A program made the position numbers and the translations under genes. Source: Marchantia polymorpha subsp. ruderalis (taxonomy: Eukaryota; Streptophyta; Marchantiopsida; Marchantiales; Marchantiaceae). From it: a stretch of DNA of 64,000 nt. The stretch lies in the NCBI GenBank assembly GCA_037833965.1, contig AP031353.1, positions 4,156,501 through 4,220,500 of the forward strand. The letters run 5' to 3'. The notes beneath the pieces were generated by a model. That model was not told where the DNA came from. It made no database searches and was given only the letters and a program-made list of their open reading frames with translations. This document shows positions 25,257 to 37,300 of this stretch, in pieces; within the stretch, counting starts at the first letter, position 1; each line of letters opens with the position of its first letter.

Positions 25257-28200
25257 CTACAAAGGCAGGAGATCATCGCCCAAGTCGGGCCATTCCTCGT
25301 CGTCAATCCTGCTTTTCCTCGCCGATAATATTCTGGGGATGGAGGACGACTGCTGCTGCTGCTGCTGCTGATTCTGATTCTGGATCTGACAGGAAAAGCG
25401 GTCTGGACTTTGTCCTCTTTTGCCATCGTGAAGAATTCTCGGCGACGGCACGTTCTGCTGCTGCTGGTGGTGGTTGAAGCCATCGACCTTCTCGGATCGT
25501 GGCAATTGTGCTCGCGAGTCTCCTCCCGTCGAGCCTCTGGACGCCGACCGCTCGGCTTGTCGAAGACGCTGCTCGTATTGCTGCAGCTCGTCCTTCCTTC
25601 CGAGGCTGGTGCACATGTGCACCAAGTAGCGCAAGCACTCGACGTTTTCTGGATACTTGGCGTGAATTGACTTGTACTTAGCCAATGCCATCTTGTACTG
25701 CCCCGTTCTGCGGTAGCACGAGGCCACCATCAACTGCCACTTCACCTGCAGCTCCCTCCCACCTTAGAGATGAGATTGATTTCATCCATACTCGTCTGCT
25801 GATTGAGGTGTCATACACCCAAGAGCTTCATCTCTCGAGGGTCTGATTTAGAAAGGACATCACAAATTCTGATATTATTTTGGAGTTTGAATCCTTTGGA
25901 GCTATGATCGATCATTCATGAAACTGTGCTCACCTCGGCTGGTTGGATTCTCGAGGCGAGCTCAAAAAACGGCATTGCCTTTTCGTAAACTTCAGACTTA
26001 ACGTAGAACGCGCCCAACCATGAGATGATGTCCATGTTGGTCGGATAGACTCGGTGCGACTCGCAGTAATAGTGCACAGCCTTGGGCTCATCGTCCAGTT
26101 TGGCGTGCAAGTTTCCCAACATGGCCAGAACTCCGGCGTCATGCATCACCCTGGTGTTCACAATTTCGAGCCACTTTACGGCTTGATGATAGTTTCCCAG
26201 TAATTCGTACACATGCCCAATCTGGAATCAGAAATCACAGCACGATGTATCGGTCAGGTGGCAAGAGGGTCACCCAGCGCAGGTTTGTTCTATTTCAATA
26301 TGGTTAGTCTGTGGAAAAACACCTCAACGAAATACTGCATACTGCAGAAATGGTTAGCACTTTTAATAACATTTAAGATATATCAAGTGTCGAAGTAGGT
26401 CAACATTTTTATTGGCAATTAGGTAGTTTTCAAGGTTATGCACAAGTATTAATAACTTCATGGATTGTAATTACTATTTTATTATGTTTGGCTGTTTTAG
26501 CCACTCGAAATTTACAAACACTTCCATATGGCTTCAGATTCGTCACGCCTTGTCGGTCACTGTTTTTCCCAGAACTCTCTTAGCCCATGAAAACTGTCGT
26601 CCAGGGACTTGGGAAACACCTCGAAGGAAACGGGGAGGCATTGTTACAGTTACCTGGAATAAAACCTCGACATTGTTCGGAAGCAGATAGCTGAGTTTTG
26701 TAAACGTCTGCAAGGCTTCTGCTAGTGATTCGAGTCGCTTCTGAGAGAGACCAGTATTGAAGATGGCTTCCACGCAATCAGCTTCAACCTCCACTGCCTC
26801 AGTATATCGGGCTAGAGCTCCGGCAACGTCACCCTTTCTCGCGACATGCCAGAGATCAGGTCAGGGAATGGGCACTCTTGGAAAAATAACTCCATGAAAA
26901 GTCTGTACGAAATCGGACGAAAGAATGTGAAGAGTGAGCATGTTTTGAGTACCCTGGAGTAGAGGCAGTTTCCATGGTTGACCAGAGCACATGGATTGTA
27001 AGAATTCGTCTTCACTGCAAGTTCAGCATGTTTCTCAGCGTTGATTTGATCACCTTCGAGAAAGTAAAGGAAGGATAAGTTCGTTGCCGCCCGAGCTTTC
27101 AGATCCTTCTCCTTACGCTCGAAATTCTTCAGCAGCGAGATGGCCTGAAATCATTCGTGTGCCATCGTGAATCAAATCTGTCGTGGCAGGCTAAAGGAAC
27201 GATGTGGATTAGAGTTTTCAACAACTTATTAATTAAATGTATACATCAGTAAGCAGAGTGGAGAGAAGGTAACAGATGATCTTCCGATAAGCTTATGGGA
27301 AAAGAGGATGACGCATAAGTCATTGCCTAATTATTAACATCTGGAGTCCATTCATTCGTTCCACCAACATCCACCATCACCTCCACAAGCACCATCCGAA
27401 GTGCCGCAATCTCGTGACGTGAGACTTGCAAACGAAGGTAGCGCGAGTCCACACCTGGACAAAATCCTGTCGGCGAAGAAATTGGAGGGCTTTGTTCATC
27501 TCCATCTCGTTTGCGAGGGCAACGTAGTGCTGATCTTTCAGCATACCTATCAAGCAATCGTATCCCTCCACGAACGTACTCCCCAGCACTGGAGCCACGA
27601 GCCTGGCTGCAGTTAAGATGTATTTGAAGGCGTGGTTCTGTTTGGTGCGTAGCTCTTCCCGCAGGCCGTCGTTCTGTTTCCATACACAAGGCGATCCTCA
27701 ATTTTCCGGGTGCAGGCCAGAAAGTCTCAAGTGCAGAGAAGTATGAAAGGTTGAATGCACACACACACACACACACACACCCTTAAGACAACACTATGAT
27801 CGCCGTCAATGTCATCATCCTCATCGTCGGAGTCGTAGTGTCGCACGAGCAGCATCTTGGTGAAAACACTCTTCGTCTTCTCTAAGTGACCCAATATGTA
27901 GTAGCAGACAACCAGGTTGTAGCAAGCCTGATGGTCAACTTTGATCTCGATGACTGCTTCATAAGATTGAGCTGCATCCTGCCTCCATCTCAGCAATGAA
28001 AACAATTATGAACGATTCAATCTCTCTCATGAACATACAGTCGTTGAAATTTCACACTCACCTTCTATATTTGTAGGATATTGAAGGACATGCGTTGTTT
28101 TTTGTTGATTTCTACCTCTGCCATGATAAACTCATTGTATTTCCAGACACCCTTCTAGCCACAGAAAGTTCAATCAATCTAACTTCAAGAAGATGCCATT

Positions 28201-30956
28201 CAGACAGGAGTGGGGAAGGCAACGGTACACAACAGGTTATGGATTGTGGAGTTGTAAGCAAACACAGTTATATGCAGTTATTATACACTGCTATTATTCC
28301 AACCACACGTTCTAATTAGTGTATGACAAGAATTTGTGATCTTGAATATCTTGGATCCTCCTTGGCAGCATTACCTGATATCTACCGAGTCTCATCAGAG
28401 CATTGCCTATATTGCGCATGACTCTGTATCGAATCTCTTTGTGAGTATTGGGTGTTTGGTCCAGAGCCATGCGATACATTTTCACAGCCAGCGTGTACTT
28501 TTTCTGCTCGTAGTAAATATTGCCCATGTTGATCCTCAGCCGGCCGCCTTGCGTAAACTGCAACCATGCCAATGATGTCCACTTTCCACATGATACGAGG
28601 AAAAGCGATTTTCTCGGCATTTTTTAGCCATCCAGAGTGGAGGTTCTCACAGCTCATCATTATCATCGAAGAAGAAAGTAGAGGACGATGACATAGAAAC
28701 CACTTGTTGCTTGGAGAAAACTCTGGTTTGCGTACACTGTAAATTATCTGAGGTCGGTTGGAACAGTCCTGCTGAATGTAGCTGAGATCGTGAGAAATCA
28801 GAAATTGAAGAGAGTTGTGTAGTACCTGCTTGTTCTTCATGATCTGTGAGTAGGTACTCAGGGCTTCCTGTTGGAGGCCATTGGCATGATATTGATAGCC
28901 CAAGTTGAAACACACAGCGAATGTGAGCTCCAGGTTTATTTGGTCAATCTGCACACTAGAGACAACATATACCCCAGACATCGGAAATACTTTCAGCTCA
29001 TAAATATTAAACTAAATAGATTTGCAAAATCTAAATATTTCCTATCAAAAAATAATTAAAAAATCTTATTTTTTATCAGTAAGTGAGATATTTTTGTATT
29101 TAAAATCATATGTCATGATAAAAAATAAAAAAGGGGATTTTTTAGCTTAATTACATTAAAAACTAAACATCAGTATCAAATAATGATATAATCCATAACA
29201 TCGTTATGCTATGTTTGCTTAAGCATGCTAAAATACCTCTTGGTAATGTAATGTATCCACGCATGGATTCCGAATTCCTGTCATCTTTCCAGTGAGGTTA
29301 GTACTATGCCCTGTTGAGACACTGGAGGCGAGTATGATAAGATTGCAGTACCAGGCCAGCCTGTTCTCTGTGCTTACAGACGAGTCTCTCCCTTCGTCCC
29401 GCCTCCTTCGCCTTCTCCAGAGCTAATTGATGATCTCCCTGCTTTCGCACACATCATACAGGCACCCATACACTAAACAACTGGTTGCTGAACATTAGAA
29501 CATCGAAGTCCGTCTCTTGCACCGGTTCACTGAATCAGCTGCTACAGATCATCTATCCATCGAAAGCTGCCACATGTTAATGGATAAGATCTTACAGCGA
29601 GGCCCGCAGCTGCACTCTCTTCCAGCAGTTGATTGACGAGTCTCTCCATTTCGCGACTCTGATACTCAGGATTGCTCTCTTCCTTTTTAGGAGGGGCAGG
29701 CGTCATTGCCCTTGCTGCTTGGTTCAACGGATCGAACTTACTGCCCTGCATGATTTCCCCCATCCACTCCCTACCTCAGGCCTGGGGCCCAAATTCATCT
29801 GACCTTTGCTAGAATGTTAAAAGTCTATGAAACAGGTGCATATTCGTTGATCTCGAAGTTTATCAGGCAAGCAAACATCACGGCCATCCTGCTGGCATGA
29901 TTAATTCTTCGAATGAATTCGGCAATTGGTGCCTGGATCTCGAGGCTCTGAAGTGATGATGCCATACATGACTGCCAGCTGCGACTTGAGTGAAATTCGA
30001 GCTTCCATACTAAGCCAATCAATGGGCTCGCTCGCGATTTCTATTCGAGATTATATTGATCTGGATCGAGCGATCCCAGAGCTGTGTGAGAGGTACGTAC
30101 CCTTGAGGAGTAGCCTGCAGATCTCACTGCAGTCATGGGGCGGGTCGAAGGCTCGACTGCAGCTACAGATGCAGTCCCCGACAGCGCACGAGAGGTTATG
30201 CCCGTGCTCGGTGGCCGCCACAGCGAGGCCATCATGACATTGGGAGTCGGTGTTCTCACAGTGTATGCCTCAGACTTGCCAACCTGAACACATCCATTGC
30301 TTCGTGATCAAACTCGTCGAGATTTCATCTCTTCCCTAGATTGGAGCATCCAATCGAACTCTCAATCGAAATCAGCCTCTACTCCATGGATCATGACTGG
30401 AATTTTAGTGCTGCAGACTATCGTATCCTGACGAGCAGCCCTGTCTCCAAGTCTTCTGGTGGTTGAGGTGACGATCGTCTGAGTAAACGCACCTGATTTT
30501 CTGACATGGACGACGTTTGGCTGTGGCCCACTGCTATGGGATCGTAAGCCGTGAACGATTCGGGCTTGTTCACAGAACTGACCACTTCCGATTCCGATTT
30601 GCTTCCAATCGACTGCACGCACAACAGAAAAGCAAACTCATGATTCGCTCCAAGTTTGAGGGTGTTCCGTTGGCACGCATGCTTTATGGACTAGTCGAAT
30701 TGGTAGTAGTGCTCACGCCATGACTCGACAGCATTTTGCAACTCTTCTGATCAATGTCATGATGGTGCAGCCTTGTGACCATTTATGGCCGCAGGGTTTG
30801 GACCCAGAACATGCTACGACCTTACAAGAATCTGAAATTGAGAGAGGCCTTACAAGAGGCAACTCAGAAATCTCCTCGAGCAATTGAATGCTGGGCGGAA
30901 TGCATAATCAGGGCTCAAACGAAACGAACGAGAGAGACATGGGACATCGTTTCTCC

Positions 30957-31051
<95 letters not shown>

Positions 31052-31297
31052 TCCGAAGGACAAATAAAATCACTGCCGAATCAGAACTCGACGAGGCGAG
31101 AAATTAACGGCCTCAGGAAAAGGTTGCGAGGGTACCCGGAGGGCTTGAGAATCTGGCCCGAAGGGAATGTCGTTGTATCCCTCGTACAAGTCTCCGAATC
31201 CGGGCATGGCTGCAGCAGCAGGCATCGAGCACGCATGGCCGTGGCTGCTGCTGCTCTCGTTGGCGCTGCTCGCAGTCATCGCAAACGGAGTGGACAT
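25257..31297 (-). CDS. IFT88: Intraflagellar transport protein 88 (IFT-B core, TPR protein), 13 exons
   Basis: The spliced product is about 857 residues, close to animal and algal IFT88 (about 780-830). Exons in coding order: 31136-31297 (3' edge uncertain), 30493-30612, 30101-30283, 29596-29745, 29352-29438, 28826-28948, 28375-28557, 27781-27978, 27455-27673, 26953-27144, 26654-26833, 25934-26221, 25257-25745. Apart from the first, each has GT-AG borders and a length divisible by three. Family landmarks run in order: DLYEGYND near the N-terminus, [55 protein letters not shown] with [37 protein letters not shown], the TPR helices of exons 11-12, [13 protein letters not shown] and the C-terminal GDDLLPL. 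IFT88 is a core of the IFT-B train needed to assemble cilia; in a land plant this means sperm flagella. Lineage-specific parts are the Ser/Ala-rich N-terminus, exon 2 and a Gln-rich stretch near the C-terminus. Confidence 0.96.
27758..27780. repeat. (CA)n microsatellite that forms the 5' splice site of IFT88 intron 8
   Basis: On the minus strand this is a (GT)n run that starts immediately after the last codon of exon 8 (AGG). The donor site is therefore the first GT of a microsatellite. Confidence 0.9.
30961..31049. repeat. (GA)n microsatellite in IFT88 intron 1
   Basis: About 44 uninterrupted GA units (89 bases) lie between IFT88 exons 1 and 2. On the coding strand the tract is a long CT run. 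It is the longest simple repeat seen in the window. Confidence 0.98.
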
Positions 31298-32849
31298 TTC
31301 CCGCCTGTAATCGCTCTCTCGCTCGATCGAACCGACAATCCACTGCACTCCTCCTCAATTCTTGCCTTCCAAATCATCTAACAAGCCCAACTCGCGTCCA
31401 CATTCCAATCTCAGAGGCAGAGGGAGCTTCTGTTTCTTGGGATTGCCCACTCGCAGCAATGATGAATCGAAAGACGGAGAGAGAACGAGAAAGATACATC
31501 GATCGATCCAGTCGATCAGGAACGTGCCAAATCGAAAGTGCAATGGAATAAAACTCGTTCGGAAAGAGCCAGGGTCCCTCGTCGAAGTGGGTTATCACGA
31601 GTACCGGTCTTATGTCCAGGAAATGGCTCGGTGACAGAAAATCTCCAAAGGTTGGTAAAATCTTCTGCTCTGGACAATTCGCACGAGCTAATGTCGCCTG
31701 GTATGAGTTCAGCTTCGGGCCTGTTGTCACATCAAATCTAGCGTGGGCGCTTTAAAGATTCTGAGAAAACGATCGAGAGCTGCAACAAATAGCGCTGCAC
31801 TGAAATCTAATGAGTGCGTTGGGTGGGGGTGGAGATGCTTTTCGGGTCAATTTGCGCCTGTCTTCGGAGCAGTTCGGAGGTGAATTTGATCCGAAGCAGG
31901 AGGTCGGTCCGTTCACATCTGAACCGAGGATCAGAATTCAGAAAATCCGCCATTCCAAGTGGCTTCAGCTCACATAATGAACTTTGGACATTGTCAAGTG
32001 ATGTACATGGCGAGCGATGAGACACGCGATTTGGATGGATCGTATGATTGTTTGGCAGCTTTGGCTGCGAGAGGATTTGATGCGCATGAAGCCTCGTACA
32101 TGAATTCTTTCTGCCTGCGCGAACCAGAGACGAGCGCATGGTCTGTCTGCTGCTCTCCCACAGTCCTATTGATTGATTGTTGCTGCTGAATTAGAGGCCC
32201 AACTCGAGGAAATTGTTGGTTTGGTTTTGACTTTCCTGCAGCTAAATTCTCTCCGATTGCGTTTGGTTGGATCGGTGAGACGACCTCAATCGACGAGAAA
32301 GGGAGGGAGAGAAGGAGCGATGGTAGAAACTCAGTCCTATACAGTTGCCTCGAGGTCTCGTCAGGCTGATGAAAGTATGTCTGCTGTCTGTTGTACAACT
32401 TCACTGTAACTGCACTGGGTTGAAATGGTGAAACTTTGAGCTGCGGTGGGAAGTGCAGTACGTGAAGTGAGCTTTTCTGGAAATATGGTTTCTGAATGGA
32501 ATCACACCGAATGTTCGGACTGAGCATTTGGAGGCCTTTTCGTGGTTTTCATGGCTTTTGTGATTTTTGACTCGGATTCACAACGGTGAAATCTGTCAAT
32601 TTAAGAGTTCTCAGGCTCTGAAACCCGAAGATTGCTCACCTGTTGCGGAGTTTGGAGCTTGTGGAGGACAACTACTAAGTCGGAACTAGTCGATTCGATA
32701 TTGATGGACCTTAAGCTGCGGGAGGTTCACACTCAAGGTAGTGCTCAAATGTTAGAGCTGCAGCCGAGAGACTACCTTGAGTGGTGGCCGGGATATGAAT
32801 ATGGTCAAAACTCTCGTTCTTCATGCTCTTTCTGATTGGAAAATAATGT
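31298..32849. promoter_or_regulatory. Intergenic spacer between CFAP57 and IFT88; probable IFT88 promoter
   Basis: This spacer of about 1.55 kb separates the stop of the Ser/Arg-rich block (32850) from the IFT88 start codon (31297), both on the minus strand. It must hold the CFAP57 3' UTR and the IFT88 promoter and 5' UTR. The ORFs in it are short, overlap on both strands and show no family signature. I see no clear TATA box or shared motif. Confidence 0.5.
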
Positions 32850-34376
32850 CTAGATTTCGGAGGAGGGAAGTTGTTTACTATTCTCAGTGTCCACGCTCTC
32901 GGTGGCATTCGAGGGCTGTATCGTCTCGTCTTGCACCACCTCCTGCGCCGGGGTGCTCACCTCTGCTGAAAGTGGGGCGTTCTCCTCAACAGCCACGGGC
33001 GCCGATACCACCACCTCGTCAGGCTGAGCAGAAGAGGAGGAAGAAGAAATTGTACTCACTCCTTGACCTTCGATCGGCGCCACAGGAGTAGGAGGAGGAG
33101 CATCAGCAGCATCAGCAGCAGGAGCAGCAGGAGGAGGGGTAGCACTACGACGTCGTTCTGCACTAGGCCTTCGCTCCTTCGTAATGGGCGCAGCAGCAAC
33201 AACAGGAGCAATGGCAGGAGCGATGCTACTCACCCTTCGTTGTACCTGTTCCGCTGCTGCCGCAACACTAGCTCGTCTTTCTGTTAGAGCTGCCATGATG
33301 CTGCCTCGACGTTCTCGTTCTCGTTCTCCTGCTCCTCCACTAGCTCTGCGATCACCGCTAGCGCTCGGCTCCTCCACTTGTAAGGTCACACTCTTCCTTT
33401 TTCCGGCCTTTCCGGCTTGGGCTGCCATAGCAATGGCTCGGTGTTCTTCCAGAAGCGCAATTGCACTCATAGGCTCTCCTCGTCCCTGCTCCTGCTCTGC
33501 AGCATCCGTAGCACTGCTGGGGGTCGTGATCCCTGCAGAACTATCCATCGAGATAATCTCATTCTCTTGAGGGAATTTCTGAGCCAAGTCAGTAGTGCTT
33601 CCAGCTCCAGCTCCAACACCAACACCAACACCGCCCGGGGATTCGAGTCTGCTCCTGCTGCTGGAACGCCTCCTGGGTGCGGCTGCGGTGCTGGGCCGCC
33701 GTGGGAGGGGCATGGCAGCAGCAGTCGTGGGGTCTTGAGCTGCCGGGATGGCCGTGGCGTCGTCCACAGGGGCGTGAACCAGAATGCTGGCGCTGCGGGA
33801 TCGAGGGAGGTAGTCGCCCGACACTTTGCGCTGGTCTCGGGTCAGGCGAAGGATCTCCTTGTCCTTGGTGGCGATCTTCTTGCGCAGGTCGATGACCTCG
33901 ATGTTCAGGGCCAGCATTTTGGCCCGGTCGATCTCGTCCGGAAGCTCGGACGACGACGACCACTGCCGCTGCTCGCCCAGCAGCTGCTGCGTGAAGCTGT
34001 AGCGCAACGACGCAGCTTGCGGAACCGAGCCCCTGTGGGCGTACGGTTTGACGATGTTGGCCAGAGGCGTGCTGGAGCGAGACTGCTCGCGCACTCGTTC
34101 CGCATCGTGCAGCAGCGCGCTCTCGAATTTGGCCTGCTGCAATGCGCTGGCCGTCGATGTTCTCGAGCCTCTTCTGGACGAATTCGATCCTGCCGAGTCT
34201 CCCGTCACATGCGCCGATGTCGTCTGCCTGTGTTTGGCCCACGGCGTGTTCTTCGAGCATCTGGAGATGGACGAGCTCCTCTGATCCAGCATCGGGCTCA
34301 CCAGCGATGCTCTCGCTGCACTGAACACCGACGGGCACTTCTTCGCTGCTATCGACTTCCAGTACGCCATTTCTCC
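32850..34376 (-). CDS. Ser/Arg/Ala-rich disordered block: terminal exon of CFAP57, or a separate gene starting at 34370
   Basis: One open frame of about 508 codons ends at 32850. A short coiled coil (MLALNIEVIDLRKKIATKDK and following, near 33830-33930) sits where CFAP57 proteins have a last short coiled coil. The rest is low complexity with many basophilic-kinase-like sites (RRPS, RRRSSS, RRGS, RRAS, RRVS, AHRGSVPQ). For one gene: a phase-0 acceptor (GTGTGCAG, exon from 34376) fits the phase-0 end of exon 22, and the HRGS/RRGS motifs echo the exon 16 repeat. For a separate gene: an ATG at 34370 has a good plant context (GAAATGGCG), and CFAP57 is already near full length at exon 22. The frame stays open upstream to about 34460 and beyond. 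I favour one gene only slightly. Confidence 0.6.
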   Translation of the reverse strand, partial: GEMAYWKSIAAKKCPSVFSAARASLVSPMLDQRSSSISRCSKNTPWAKHRQTTSAHVTGDSAGSNSSRRGSRTSTASALQQAKFESALLHDAERVREQSRSSTPLANIVKPYAHRGSVPQAASLRYSFTQQLLGEQRQWSSSSELPDEIDRAKMLALNIEVIDLRKKIATKDKEILRLTRDQRKVSGDYLPRSRSASILVHAPVDDATAIPAAQDPTTAAAMPLPRRPSTAAAPRRRSSSRSRLESPGGVGVGVGAGAGSTTDLAQKFPQENEIISMDSSAGITTPSSATDAAEQEQGRGEPMSAIALLEEHRAIAMAAQAGKAGKRKSVTLQVEEPSASGDRRASGGAGERERERRGSIMAALTERRASVAAAAEQVQRRVSSIAPAIAPVVAAAPITKERRPSAERRRSATPPPAAPAADAADAPPPTPVAPIEGQGVSTISSSSSSAQPDEVVVSAPVAVEENAPLSAEVSTPAQEVVQDETIQPSNATESVDTENSKQLPSSEI

Positions 34377-37300
34377 CTGCACACGCACCCTTCCCTCCTC
34401 AGTCAATGATCCCAAGCGCTCATAATCCCACACATCCGAATGTTCTGGTTGGTGTAGCAATTTGAACCGCCTGAACGTGGTCCTGGGTGACCATTGTGCT
34501 CAGTTTTTACTCGCTCAGATCGAGGACGCGATCGTTATGCTTGAAGCATCAGCTCAACTATTGTACAGATACTAGAAGACTACGACATATGCCTTTGTTA
34601 GCTTCATAAAATCTGGGGTCCAAGCACTCCTCCAACATCCTCCTCCAACGAGGAGGATGTTGGAGGCAAATAAAGCCGTGCTTATAAATCAGCTCGTCTG
34701 GAACGGGGACGCCAGGATTTCTGTCAGTGGTGGTCTTGCATGACGATATTCAGGACACGATGGCACATCCATCACCAGATCCGAGATGCTGAGGAAACCA
34801 AAAAGTAAGTAGAACCCAATGAAGAAGAACGCAATTCTACCTCATATATCAGGTAATCGACTCGTATATTAGACTTCATGTGCTTCTCCAGGAACGAGTA
34901 CAACACCATAGCTCGTATTTGTACAGTGGGGGGCGAGGGGTGCAGAATGCAGCCAAAATGCAAACTCGAGTTGAAATAAAGTAACGAAGGGAGCCCAGTA
35001 CGTTGGGACGGGAGCTCGTCGAGCTGTCAGTCTGATACGAACCTGATACTTCTGACTGAGAAAAGCTAAGCGCCTGACGTTGCGTTGCGCTTCTCCAAAC
35101 TCGTGTAGCAAGTCGATGTTTTGCTGCATGTAGTGCCTCGAGTCGTTCCAATTTCGTTCCTCGCTTCTGGCAATTTCGCGTTTAAGAATCGCCACGAATT
35201 TTTCCAGATTCTCTCTGCATGCCACACCGTCCAGCTGAGCATCAGTATTCCCGGTTCACTGCCAGCGTGCCAATCGAAGTCGCCTTTCCGGCCGGGTAGT
35301 TCGCCTCTCAGATACGCAACTCACTCAGCATGCTCGAGAAGAATTAAGCTAACGTGGAGAACGCTTCTCAGTGCTTGTCGTTAGCAGTGAAATCATTTTA
35401 AGCCGTTTCTTCTTAGCACTGAACAGCTGCAGCGTGAGCCGGATTTTCCGTTTCAGAATTCCTTTCAGATTCCTTTCGGCTCTCGAAGATTTGGAGAACA
35501 CTGGTTTCAGACAAAAACATTATCGAACCCGACTGATGCTCCTGAGAAGAAGGCAAAGAAAGGCGGCTCCAGAATCCGAAAGTTCCAAATTGTGGTGAGC
35601 TGGAAGCGCCACAATCTGCGTGATGATGGCTCGACTCCCGACGCCAGTGCGAGAAGAGTAGAGATGCCACTCTGCCTTCAATGAAGATGAGCTAAGAAGC
35701 GGGTACCTGGCAACTGCTTCACCTCGGGGTAGACAATGGACCAAGCATTGCATGGAGGATAAAGAGCTCGATGGAAACAAGATTCAGTTGCAGCACGTAC
35801 CTTTGATGCAGAAGGTGAGTGTAGGTGTCGGACCCTTCTGCAACAGCTGTGCGATGCACGTCCTTGACGTAAGTGAAATAGAGCTGTTTCGTAAGCTGCG
35901 GCCACTCTGCAACTTCATGCTCCTGTACCAAGCGACATAAGGCCTGAGTGAACATGTTGACGTAAGAGTCCCTTTCGTGCAGTTGGTTTTCGAGCTCTTC
36001 GGCTTCTTCCTCGAGATTTTGAATCTTGGCTCTCAGAGCTGCTGCTACCAGTCCTTGCCGCTTCATCTCCAGAACGTGGCCCAATTGATGGCTCTCCATT
36101 TCCCGCAGCTTGCTGCGCAATTCAGCAGTCGCTTCTTTCAACGGACCTTCGACCTTTTTGAGCTGCAAGCCATCATTTCTCGGACATATGAGCTCTTCGG
36201 CACCTCTTATACATAATCTTAAGTCACATAAACTGCCTCCTGTCATTGCTAGGGATTCAGTTCTGTGCCTTGTGGATCAGATGGTAAACTTCAATCGATC
36301 CAAGGAAGGCCACAAACAGCTTGTACGAAATGGTGTGCACCTGCTTGATTTTGAAGTCTCGGACGACAGTCTTCGTCTCCTGATCTTTTCTTTCGGAGAC
36401 AAGATGTTGGCTCTTCTCCTCTGTTTCTATCAAGACCTGTCGCAGTGTCCTCTTCTCAAAGTCGAGCTCAGTGGCAAGCTTTTTCAGAACTCCGACTTCC
36501 TTGTTTAGTTTCTCTATCGTAGTGACGTGAGCTATATGAGCTTCCTCCATTTCTTTCATCTGTTTCTCAATGTGCATGACATTTCTCTTCTCCGCCATCA
36601 AAGAATGGTATATGCTGTCAGCTCGATCTTTTTCGGCACTCACATCATGGTTCAGCTTTTCAAATGCCTTGTTCAGCTCGTCGTCACTTATAAGCAGATC
36701 CTCTTCCATTTCCAGCTGAAGCCAAGAGTCTACATTAGGTCGGAAAATGAACTTGCGATCAATTCGCTATGATCTTTCAGTACAGTGGGCACTTTCAAAA
36801 CGTCAGCTATGAACGTAGGACGAGACGTAACCCATGATACAAGAAGAACAAGGAATTCTGCTGAAGATGAATCTTCTCTACTGGGCAGAAGGCTAATTTC
36901 GTCCTCTACAATTCTAGGCTCCCCTGTAGTACTTCATTTATACTTCTGGTGCCAAGAGAGCTTTGCAAGCATGTATATTAACAGCTCACTCCCCAGACTG
37001 ATCATCTTTCTGCGGGATGAGCGGTTCAGATGGGATCGTTGGATTGACTGGTATTGGTATCGAGTGCCAAGCGAGAATCTTTACTATGCAAGTAAGCCGA
37101 AACGGGATTCCCCTCTAAAATCAGATGCACATATAAGACGTGTTTGGATTGCAGAGTTGGAAGGAACCTTGTAATGTTCAATCTCCTTGTTGCATTCCTC
37201 CCTAACTTTATGCACCCTTTCATCTGCACGGGCCTCTGCGTCTTCCAGCTGGCGTTCCAAAGCAACGAGCTTCTCCAGATAAATGTTCTCTTTACTCCTC

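Noticed and set aside
27727-27780. Val-Cys run at the end of IFT88 exon 8 as protein sequence
   Set aside because: It is the translation of the (GT)n donor region, i.e. intron, since exon 9 continues the IFT88 alignment directly after AGG.
33417-34409. 330-codon plus-strand open frame
   Set aside because: Antisense shadow of the Ser/Arg-rich block; Arg/Gly/Leu-heavy as expected from complemented Ser/Ala/Arg codons.
34772-34963. Possible exon reading AMVLYSFLEKHMKSNIRVDY
   Set aside because: Looks protein-like and has a GT after GAG, but its phase fits neither exon 22 nor the following block, and it has no family match.
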